Shown one piece after another: positions 6,365 to 11,541 of a stretch of 11,541 nucleotides of DNA. A model generated the notes under the pieces. That model did no database searches. It was not told where the DNA came from and worked only from the letters and a program-made list of their open reading frames with translations. Source of the DNA: HB2-32-21 sp040235495. Its GTDB lineage: Bacteria; Pseudomonadota; Gammaproteobacteria; Pseudomonadales; Porticoccaceae. Location: contig JBECKV010000108.1 of NCBI GenBank assembly GCA_040235495.1, positions 1-11,541 of the forward strand, written 5' to 3'. Each line of letters opens with the position of its first letter. Position 1 is the stretch's first letter. The position numbers and the translations under genes are program-made.

Positions 6365-7591
6365 TCAGCCGGCCAGTTGGACGACACCACCGGCAGCCAG
6401 CTGCTCGACGTTGGCCTCGTCATAACCCAGGTCCTTGAGGATTTCGCGGGTATTGGCGCCCAGTTCCGGTCCCAGCCTGGCCGGGACCTTGGGCGAACCC
6501 TGTACCCAGAAAGGGCTGTTGATCTGCTGCCCGCGGCCCCAGGCATGACCTTCCACGTCAATGATCATATCGTTCAGCAAGGCCTGGGGATCATCCACCA
6601 CGTCCTCGAATGTCGCGACCACGCTAAAGGTAATGGAGTGGTCGCGAAGTCGCTGACGCCATTCGGCATAATCCCGCGCGGCAAATACCTCACGCAGGAT
6701 CGGCGCCAGTTCGCGGCCATTTTTATGGCGGTTTTTGGTCTCACTGAAGCGGGGGTCGTCGGCCAATTCGGGCCGTTCGATGGCCTCGACAAATTTTGGC
6801 CAGTTTTTATCTTCCTGCAATACGATCAGCGACAACCAGCGCTCGTCCCGGGTCTGGTAATGATTGACCAGCGCATTACCCGGCGCACTGGGGCGCATGC
6901 GTTTTGCCGGTGGCGTCCCGGCCAGCACGCCGGACAGGTTGCTGGCCCCGGCCCACAGGCCGTTGGCCATCAGACTGCTGTACACCTTGGCCCCCTTGCC
7001 GGTTTTTTCCCGCTGAAACAGCCCGGTCATGACCGCCGCGTAGAGGGTCATGGCGCTGGGGTGATCGCCCATGGCCAGCGCCGGCAGGGTCGGTTCGCTA
7101 TCGGCGGTGCGCACGATATCCATCAGCCCGGTACGCGCCCAGTAGGCGTTGCCATCAAACCCGGGGGTGTTGGCATCCTCGCCCTCCTCCCCGTAGCCCG
7201 TGATCTGGGCGTAGATCAGACGCTCATTTTCAGCCGCCAGATCCTGGTAACGGATTTTCAGACTTGCCAGCACCTTGGGCGGAAAATTGGTAATCAGCAC
7301 GTCGGCACCGCGCACCAGTTTTTTCAGAATTTCCAGGCCTTCGTCGGATTTCAGGTCGAGCACCAGGCTGCGCTTGTTGCGATTATCCTGCTGCCAGATA
7401 TAGGGGAAATCCAGCGGCATGAACGGTGGTGATTTGTGGGCATGGCGTAGTGGATCGCCGATGCCGGGAGACTCCACCTTGATCACATCGGCACCAAAAT
7501 CCGACATGATCGCACCGCAGCCCGGCCCGAATACAAAGGTGGATATTTCGATGACTTTTATGCCCGAAAGGATTGATTGTGCTTGTGCCAT
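6365..7591 (-). CDS. Family III CoA transferase (CaiB/BaiF type)
   Basis: A 408-residue protein. Family III enzymes move CoA from an acyl-CoA donor to a carboxylic acid through an aspartyl-CoA intermediate and act as intertwined dimers in the cytoplasm. The N-terminal signature is clear: IKVIEISTFVFGPGCGAIMS (11-30), DFGADVIKVESPGIGDPLR (31-49), NRNKRSLVLDLKS (70-82) and VLITNFPP (98-105). The catalytic aspartate is Asp176 in LAMGDHPSAM. YWARTGLMD and the C-terminal DDPRFSETKNR region also fit. The ATG is preceded by AGGGA (7601-7605) at nine bases. It is a clear paralogue of the gene at 8485 in the same window but diverged; the two are separated only by the NUDIX gene. The acid substrate cannot be told from sequence; carnitine, bile-acid, oxalate, mesaconate and aromatic-acid enzymes all share this fold. 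Confidence 0.93.
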   Translation of the reverse strand: MAQAQSILSGIKVIEISTFVFGPGCGAIMSDFGADVIKVESPGIGDPLRHAHKSPPFMPLDFPYIWQQDNRNKRSLVLDLKSDEGLEILKKLVRGADVLITNFPPKVLASLKIRYQDLAAENERLIYAQITGYGEEGEDANTPGFDGNAYWARTGLMDIVRTADSEPTLPALAMGDHPSAMTLYAAVMTGLFQREKTGKGAKVYSSLMANGLWAGASNLSGVLAGTPPAKRMRPSAPGNALVNHYQTRDERWLSLIVLQEDKNWPKFVEAIERPELADDPRFSETKNRHKNGRELAPILREVFAARDYAEWRQRLRDHSITFSVVATFEDVVDDPQALLNDMIIDVEGHAWGRGQQINSPFWVQGSPKVPARLGPELGANTREILKDLGYDEANVEQLAAGGVVQLAG

Positions 7592-7637
7592 AACGCTGAT
7601 TCCCTGTAATTAATAATGAAGTCGCTAGCTTGTCTTT

Positions 7638-7671
7638 ATTTCTTGTTGGTCTTGATTTCTTGCTGGTCTTG
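7638..7671. repeat. 17-bp tandem repeat upstream of CoA transferase
   Basis: Two adjacent 17-base units, ATTTCTTGTTGGTCTTG (7638-7654) and ATTTCTTGCTGGTCTTG (7655-7671), differ at one position. They lie in the 100-base gap between the minus-strand CoA transferase and the NUDIX gene, about 47 bases upstream of the transferase start. On the minus strand they are A-rich (CAAGA...AAAT), so they could alter a promoter or a leader. No encoded product is seen. Confidence 0.85.
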
Positions 7672-7691
7672 GTTAATTGCCGCCGTCAGTA

Positions 7692-8312
7692 TTATTTCCA
7701 GGCAAAAACCGGCTGCTCGAAATGGTCCACCCGTGTATGGCGCCCGTGCAGACAGACCTCCCGAAACTGATACATCACCGCCGCGGTCGGCGCATGAACG
7801 AAGTTGTCCTCCACCAGCAATCGAATTACCGGTCGGTCGCTTTCCGGAATCTCCAGAAAAACCGGAGAATCGGGCCGGTTGAGCTCTTCGAAGCCGACCA
7901 GGTGTATGGACTCCACTTCATCGGGGTTGGCGCGCAGGGTGACATCGACACCGCCCCAGACCACCACGGGCGTAATCAGGTAGCCGGAGCGGGTCTGGTA
8001 ATCATCGAGCACCCCCAGAATATTTTCCGCCGGAAGATGCAAATCGACTTCCTCGCCGGTTTCGCGCAATACCGCTTCCCCGGCGCTTTCGCCGGCGTCA
8101 ATACGCCCACCCGGTAAGGCCCACTGGCCTTTATGAGCCCTGAGCCTGGACGAGCGGCGGGTCAGGACGATGGCGCCCCGACCCTCACCGCACGCCACCA
8201 TGATCAGGCCCACGGCGGCATGTCTTAAACCCTCACTGGCACGACTTTGACTGGGAAAGGCCGCCAGCCGCTCGGCAACCATGCGCCTGAAAGAGTCATT
8301 CAGTATGTGCAC
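7692..8312 (-). CDS. NUDIX hydrolase, probable CoA diphosphatase (NudL-like)
   Basis: A 206-residue NUDIX protein. The NUDIX box is present: Gly69, then Glu75, Arg83, Glu84, Glu87 and Glu88 at the correct spacing (G-x5-E-x7-R-E-x-x-E-E). The usual late Gly is Asp90. Just ahead lies LTRRSSRLRAHKGQ (50-63), which matches the motif that marks the CoA-pyrophosphatase subfamily (LTKRS-x-x-LR-x-H-x-GQ). Members cleave CoA or acyl-CoA to 3',5'-ADP and (acyl)phosphopantetheine. The call therefore fits the CoA-transferase genes on both sides. The start is a GTG at 8310-8312, supported by AGGGCG eight bases upstream; an in-frame ATG at codon 11 has only a poorly placed AGG. The C-terminal extension (PTAAVMYQFREVCLHGRH) is not obviously catalytic. 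The subfamily assignment is good; the exact substrate is inferred. Confidence 0.87.
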   Translation of the reverse strand: MHILNDSFRRMVAERLAAFPSQSRASEGLRHAAVGLIMVACGEGRGAIVLTRRSSRLRAHKGQWALPGGRIDAGESAGEAVLRETGEEVDLHLPAENILGVLDDYQTRSGYLITPVVVWGGVDVTLRANPDEVESIHLVGFEELNRPDSPVFLEIPESDRPVIRLLVEDNFVHAPTAAVMYQFREVCLHGRHTRVDHFEQPVFAWK

Positions 8313-8484
8313 CGGAATTGCGCCCTGTTATTTATCAAATTTATCATCGCGGGTATTGATACCGGAATATGCCCTTAGACAGGAATATACCCTTAGACGG
8401 GATTGTCGCCAAACCCAAAGGCCGACCTATACTAGCAGGATAACTTACCGAAACCCGACTGGATAATAACGACAGGAAATCGCC
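8313..8484. promoter_or_regulatory. Divergent control region between NUDIX and CoA transferase genes
   Basis: The 172 bases separate divergent starts, so promoters for both genes should lie here. For the plus-strand transferase, TATACT at 8428-8433 is a good -10 candidate; the nearest -35-like hexamer is TTGTCG (8403-8408), with a long 19-base spacer. An AT-rich block at 8328-8346 (TTATTTATCAAATTTATCA) may serve the minus-strand NUDIX gene. A dyad GGTAT-TG-ATACC (8352-8363) and an adjacent 18-bp tandem repeat (8364-8399) occupy the middle and are possible regulator sites. The elements are visible; the roles are inferred. Confidence 0.4.
8364..8399. repeat. 18-bp tandem repeat in the divergent promoter region
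   Basis: Two adjacent 18-base units, GGAATATGCCCTTAGACA (8364-8381) and GGAATATACCCTTAGACG (8382-8399), match at 16 of 18 positions. Both differences are transitions. They directly follow the GGTATTGATACC dyad and end four bases before the candidate -35 of the plus-strand transferase. A repeated activator site is possible, as is a neutral slippage duplication. Confidence 0.85.
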
Positions 8485-9759
8485 ATGAATGACAAATCGA
8501 CCCATAACCCGGGACTCAAACACGTACTCGACGGCTACAAAGTCCTGGACTTCACTCATGCTTTGGCCGGGCCGACCGCCACCCGCCTGATGGTGGAAAT
8601 GGGCGCCGAAGTCATCAAGGTCGAAATTCCTCCGGTAGGCGATATGACCTATGCCTTCCCCCTGATGCGCAACAAGCGCAGTGGCTTTTATATCCAGCAA
8701 AACCGGGGCAAGAAAAGTCTGTTTATCGATGTCAAAAAGCCCGAGGGGCTGGCGATCATCAAGGCGCTGATCAAGGAAGTGGACGTACTGGTGGAAAATT
8801 TCGCCCCAGGCGCCATCGGCCGCATGGGGCTGGATTACGACACCGTGTCGGCCATTAATCCCGGACTGGTGATGTGTTCCATTTCCGCTTTTGGGCAAAC
8901 CGGGCCATTGGCTTCACGACCCGGCTACGACTTTATCGCCCAGGCAATGTCGGGCGTTACCCACGTGATCGGCGAGCCAGACCGGCCCCCTTCACTGCCG
9001 GGGCTGGGCATCGGCGATGTCATGACCGGCGTACACGGTCTGGGCGCCATCGCCTGCGCCCTGCTTTACCGTGAGAAAACCGGCCGCGGCCAGCACCTGG
9101 ATATCTCCCTGCTCGATAGCTACTACCATTGCCATGATCTGAATGTCCAGCTTTACAGCGCTTCCAATGGCGGGATCAATCCCGGCCGCACGGGTTCTCA
9201 CCTGGGGGCTGGCGCGCCGCTGGGCATTTTCAATGGCAAGGACGCCGGGGAGTATATTGCCATCGCCTGCCCCACCAACCGGCAGTGGCGCCAGCTGTGC
9301 GCCGCCATGGACCGGGAAGACCTGGCTCGCCACCCGGACTTTGCCGATAACGGCGATCGTGTCCGTAACAGGAACCAGGTGATTACGCTGATCAATGACT
9401 GGATAGCCAGCCACGACACCACGGCCGAGGCCCTTGCCAAATTTGATCAACACCGGGTGCCCTACGCCCCGGTGCTGGATATCGGCCAGACCATCGAACA
9501 CCCCCATCACCGCGCCCGAGGCACGGTGCGCACGATCAGGGACGATGAATTTGGCGAGTTTGAGGTACCGGGGTTCCCGTTCCGTTTTTCCGATTTCCCG
9601 GACCAGCTCGATCTCAGGGCAGCGCACCGCGGCGACCACAATAGCGAAGTGTTGAGGCAATACCTGAACCTGTCCGAGGCGGAAATCAAAGCGCTCGAAG
9701 ACCAGGGCATCCTGGTGACCGATCAAACCCGGTTTGCCGCCAAAAAACAGGCGTCATGA
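8485..9759 (+). CDS. Family III CoA transferase (CaiB/BaiF type), second copy
   Basis: A 424-residue family III CoA transferase. Key signatures are YKVLDFTHALAGPTATRLM (18-36), EMGAEVIKVEIPPVGD (38-53), NRGKKSLFIDVKKPEG (73-88) and LVENFAPGAIGRMGLDYDTV (102-121). SISAFGQTGP and RPGYDFIAQAMSG (145-157) precede the catalytic aspartate, Asp178 in GLGIGDVMTG. REKTGRGQHLDISLLD is also typical. The sequence is closer to the standard carnitine/formyl-type pattern than the copy at 6365, so the two probably use different acids. The ATG has AGGA (8474-8477) seven bases upstream. It heads a plus-strand series with the enoyl-CoA hydratase homologue and the MDR oxidoreductase, but a 217-base gap follows it, so co-transcription is uncertain. 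The substrate is unknown. Confidence 0.94.
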   Translation: MNDKSTHNPGLKHVLDGYKVLDFTHALAGPTATRLMVEMGAEVIKVEIPPVGDMTYAFPLMRNKRSGFYIQQNRGKKSLFIDVKKPEGLAIIKALIKEVDVLVENFAPGAIGRMGLDYDTVSAINPGLVMCSISAFGQTGPLASRPGYDFIAQAMSGVTHVIGEPDRPPSLPGLGIGDVMTGVHGLGAIACALLYREKTGRGQHLDISLLDSYYHCHDLNVQLYSASNGGINPGRTGSHLGAGAPLGIFNGKDAGEYIAIACPTNRQWRQLCAAMDREDLARHPDFADNGDRVRNRNQVITLINDWIASHDTTAEALAKFDQHRVPYAPVLDIGQTIEHPHHRARGTVRTIRDDEFGEFEVPGFPFRFSDFPDQLDLRAAHRGDHNSEVLRQYLNLSEAEIKALEDQGILVTDQTRFAAKKQAS

Positions 9760-9976
9760 GTCCCGCCTCAGGCCACCTCCAGGCTCAAAAAACGGGTGTG
9801 GCCAGGCGCTGAGGAGCGAGCGCCGCTGAAAAATTGACTGACTCGGGGAAGCAGCAGCGCGAACCAGCGGGTATTGGCTCGGGAGGCCGTACCATCGGGT
9901 TTTAAAAACCTCTATATTCAAGCGTCTTTATTCGAACCCTATTGAATGCTCCCCCATCCTGGAAGGAATAAACTCC
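9760..9976. other. Intergenic region with small dyads
   Basis: There is no convincing gene here. Two 6-bp inverted repeats are visible: GGCCAC (9771-9776) with GTGGCC (9798-9803), and GGCGCT (9805-9810) with AGCGCC (9819-9824). The second has an 8-base loop and is followed by GCTGAAAAATTG, not by T residues, so it is not a standard plus-strand terminator. AT-rich DNA at 9900-9945 is a plausible promoter area for the hydratase homologue, without a clear -35/-10 pair. Confidence 0.35.
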
Positions 9977-10717
9977 ATGGCTGATAAACATAGCGATAGC
10001 GCGACTGAAACCCTGTTGGTTCGGGACCGGGGCCCGATACGTTTCCTGACCCTTAACCGGCCCGAAAAACTCAACGCGCTGAATAAAACCCTGTCCGATG
10101 AAATATCGGCGGCGCTGTACGCGGCCGATAAGGACCCGGGAGTCGCGGTGATCGTCATTGCCGGCGAGGGCCGGGCCTTTAGCGCCGGCGCGGATCTGTC
10201 GGACCTGGGGAAATCCCCGACGCCGCGCGAGATCGCCGACAGCGTCAATCACAGCATTGCTTTTTATCAGCAACTGGTCACCCTCGATACGCCCATGATT
10301 GCCGCGGTACACGGTTATGCCCTGGGTGGGGGCTGTAATCTGGCCATCAGCTGCGACATGGTGGTGGCCGCGGATAACGCGGTATTCGGCTATCCGGAAG
10401 TCAAACTGGGCATGCCCGCCGCTGGCGTGTCGCCACCCCTGGTGCACCAGATCGGCCGCAAGGCGGCTTTTGAACTGCTGACCCTGTGCGAGAACATCAC
10501 TGCGGAACAAGCGCTGAATTTCGGTATGATCAACCGCATCGTTGCCGCGGATGAACTGTTAAACACCGCCACGGCCATCGCCGAACGGCTGGCGGGCTAC
10601 GATCACAATGCCCTGTGGCTGACGAAACAACTGATTCGCCGCGGCGCGGACATGCCCCTGCCCAACGCCCTGGAACTGGGGCGGGATATCGCCCTGGTCG
10701 CGGATATGTACAAGTAA
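9977..10717 (+). CDS. Enoyl-CoA hydratase/isomerase family protein
   Basis: A 246-residue crotonase-fold protein, somewhat short for the family. NRPEKLNALN (27-36), the first oxyanion-hole segment FSAGADLSDL (68-77) and the second, HGYALGGGCNLAISCD (112-127), are present. In canonical hydratases two glutamates act on the water; the second is retained as Glu141 in FGYPEVKLGMP. The position of the first (GGGCE in mitochondrial enoyl-CoA hydratase) is Asn121 here, in GGGCNLA. The GAGG that usually follows is also changed, to AAGV. The protein may be an isomerase, a specialised hydratase or another crotonase rather than a standard 2-enoyl-CoA hydratase. The ATG follows GGAAGGA with AGGA at 9964-9967, nine bases upstream. 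The MDR gene begins 90 bases after its stop on the same strand, suggesting an operon. Confidence 0.9.
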   Translation: MADKHSDSATETLLVRDRGPIRFLTLNRPEKLNALNKTLSDEISAALYAADKDPGVAVIVIAGEGRAFSAGADLSDLGKSPTPREIADSVNHSIAFYQQLVTLDTPMIAAVHGYALGGGCNLAISCDMVVAADNAVFGYPEVKLGMPAAGVSPPLVHQIGRKAAFELLTLCENITAEQALNFGMINRIVAADELLNTATAIAERLAGYDHNALWLTKQLIRRGADMPLPNALELGRDIALVADMYK

Positions 10718-10756
10718 AAATTAAAAGCCAGGCCCGAATAACGCTACCAAAAAGGC

Positions 10757-10770
10757 GACTGGAAACAGTC
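10757..10770 (+). other. Small GAAA-loop hairpin before the MDR gene
   Basis: GACTG (10757-10761) and CAGTC (10766-10770) form a 5-bp stem capped by GAAA, a stable GNRA-type tetraloop in RNA. It ends one base before the first duplicated ribosome-binding-site unit, so it could protect the leader or keep the first initiation site accessible. The stem is short and may be chance. Confidence 0.3.
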
Positions 10771-10810
10771 CCAGCCGGAGAAAAACCATGCCAGCCGGAG
10801 AAAAACCATG
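10771..10810 (+). repeat. Perfect 20-bp duplication of ribosome-binding site plus start codon
   Basis: CCAGCCGGAGAAAAACCATG occurs twice in direct contact, at 10771-10790 and 10791-10810. Each copy carries a GGAG Shine-Dalgarno sequence seven bases before an ATG, so a complete translation-initiation cassette is duplicated. The downstream ATG (10808-10810) starts the MDR oxidoreductase; the upstream ATG (10788-10790) opens a very short frame. No base differs between the copies, which points to a recent event. Confidence 0.93.
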
Positions 10811-10811
10811 A
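10788..10811 (+). CDS. Seven-residue upstream ORF overlapping the MDR start
   Basis: The upstream ATG of the duplicated cassette encodes MPAGEKP followed by TGA at 10809-10811. This stop overlaps the MDR start ATG in an ATGA arrangement, the classic geometry for translational coupling. It has a good ribosome-binding site (GGAG at 10777-10780). The peptide itself is the translated duplicate and is unlikely to have a function; any effect would be on how ribosomes reach the MDR start. Its translation is inferred. Confidence 0.45.
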   Translation: MPAGEKP

Positions 10812-11541
10812 AAGCCTACGAAATCACGACCAGGGGGATCGATGCCCTCAGCCTTACAACGCGGCAACCCGCCGCCCTCGGCGCCCGCCAGGTGCGCGTG
10901 CGTATCAGGGCATCGTCCCTCAACTACCGGGATCTAATGACCGTCCTGTTTGGCGGCATGGGTGGCAAACTGCCCTTGATTCCCAACTCCGACGGCTGTG
11001 GCGAAGTCGTCGAAACCGGCTCGGAAGTCACCCGTTTTAAATCCGGCGACCGGGTGATTACCACTTTCTTTCAGCGCTGGCTGGACGGCAAGATCACCGC
11101 CGATGTCATGCAAAGTGCCCTGGGTGGCGCACTGGATGGCGTCCTGGCCGAAGAAATCGTGGTCGATGAACTCGGTGTGGTGGCACTGCCCGATTACATG
11201 AGCTTTGAAGAAGGCGCGACTTTATCTTGCGCCGCCCTCACCGCCTGGCAATCCATGGTCGTCAAAGGCGGCCTCAAGGCTGGCGATATCGTCCTGCTGC
11301 AAGGCACGGGCGGTGTCTCCATTTTCGGTCTGCAATTTGCCGTGATGCACGGCGCCCGCGCCATCGTCACCTCCAGCAGCGACGAAAAACTGGAGCGGGT
11401 AAAAGCCCTCGGCGCCTGGCAGACCATTAACTACAACACGGATCCGGACTGGGAAAAAACCGTCCTCAAACTCACTGATGGTCTCGGCGTTGATCAGGTG
11501 GTGGAAGTGGGCGGCGCCGGCACCCTGGAAAAATCCCTCAC
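10808..11541 (+). CDS. MDR-superfamily NAD(P)-dependent oxidoreductase (3' end outside window)
   Basis: The first 244 residues are visible and the frame is still open at the window end; family members are usually about 330-350 residues. It has the alcohol-dehydrogenase/quinone-reductase fold. The N-terminal GroES-like domain includes SSLNYRDLMTVLFGG (37-50), IPNSDGCGEVVETGSEVTRF (58-77) and GDRVI (80-84). The nucleotide-binding Rossmann motif QGTGGVSIFGLQFA is at 165-178. Catalytic-zinc ligands are absent (the usual GxCHTD region reads SLNYRDL), as is the structural Cys cluster, so this is a zinc-independent member resembling quinone or enoyl reductases. The ATG at 10808 is supported by GGAG at seven bases and by the conserved MKAYEI beginning. 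The gene follows the crotonase-family gene and may reduce a related enoyl or keto compound; the substrate is unknown. Confidence 0.93.
   Translation, partial: MKAYEITTRGIDALSLTTRQPAALGARQVRVRIRASSLNYRDLMTVLFGGMGGKLPLIPNSDGCGEVVETGSEVTRFKSGDRVITTFFQRWLDGKITADVMQSALGGALDGVLAEEIVVDELGVVALPDYMSFEEGATLSCAALTAWQSMVVKGGLKAGDIVLLQGTGGVSIFGLQFAVMHGARAIVTSSSDEKLERVKALGAWQTINYNTDPDWEKTVLKLTDGLGVDQVVEVGGAGTLEKSL

Noticed and set aside
6357..6368. TCGACAAGCTCAG-like sequence at the CoA transferase 3' end, resembling a widespread bacterial intergenic repeat
   Set aside because: Only one half-site is present, with no inverted partner nearby, and it encodes the last codons of the gene; not enough to call a REP element.
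6347..7432. Long plus-strand open frame (361 codons) opposite the CoA transferase
   Set aside because: It is the antisense of a gene with full family III motifs, has no ribosome-binding site and has a low-complexity His/Gly/Gln-rich composition typical of shadow frames.
8992..9726. Minus-strand open frame (244 codons) opposite the second CoA transferase
   Set aside because: Shadow of a clearly coding gene; high GC content keeps the antisense frame open.
9756..9812. 18-codon ORF whose ATG overlaps the CoA transferase stop (ATGA)
   Set aside because: No ribosome-binding site of its own and an unremarkable peptide; an ATGA overlap arises easily at TCATGA ends.
1..11541. CRISPR array, tRNA/rRNA, insertion sequence, toxin-antitoxin or defence genes
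   Set aside because: No spaced direct repeats, RNA-gene signatures, transposase motifs or known defence domains were found on either strand; the tandem repeats are two- or three-copy with no spacers.

Overview
The window looks like a piece of a gammaproteobacterial chromosome, probably a marine or environmental heterotroph of the Cellvibrionales/Spongiibacteraceae sort. This lineage guess rests only on general protein flavour, fairly GC-rich coding sequence and the mix of genes. It holds nine complete genes, two genes cut by the window edges and one gene remnant. The theme is acyl-CoA and central carbon metabolism: two CaiB/BaiF-type CoA transferases, a CoA-diphosphatase-like NUDIX enzyme, an enoyl-CoA hydratase-family protein, a zinc-free MDR oxidoreductase, a short-chain dehydrogenase, a hotdog-type (thioesterase-like) protein, PEP synthase and pterin carbinolamine dehydratase.

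Layout. Bases 1-113 carry the 3' end of an unrecognised plus-strand gene. Bases 114-606 have no convincing gene but hold two strong stem-loops. A minus-strand block follows: an intact SDR (607-1434), the C-terminal remnant of a second SDR (1539-1739), and a stand-alone HEAGH peptidase of the FtsH/M41 type (1740-2327). The remnant begins in the codon directly after the peptidase stop and is in the same frame. The hotdog protein (2437-3213, plus) diverges from the peptidase and converges on the carbinolamine dehydratase (3245-3562, minus). PEP synthase (3704-6163), the first CoA transferase (6365-7591) and the NUDIX gene (7692-8312) are also on the minus strand. From a divergent control region (8313-8484) the plus strand carries the second CoA transferase (8485-9759), the enoyl-CoA hydratase homologue (9977-10717) and the MDR oxidoreductase (10808 to the window end).

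How the genes may work together. The two CoA transferases, the hydratase-family protein, the SDR and the MDR enzyme could activate and oxidise carboxylic acids as CoA thioesters, with the NUDIX enzyme and the hotdog protein controlling CoA or acyl-CoA levels. PEP synthase would feed the resulting C3 units into gluconeogenesis. This is inference from family membership and proximity; no substrate can be read from the sequence.

I found no defence system, CRISPR array, RNA gene or intact mobile element. The most unusual signal is structural: six separate short tandem duplications (12-20 bp units) sit in intergenic DNA or exactly at gene edges. One duplicates a complete ribosome-binding site plus start codon ahead of the MDR gene, creating a seven-codon upstream ORF that overlaps the MDR start by ATGA. 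Another repeats the start codon of PEP synthase three times in frame.
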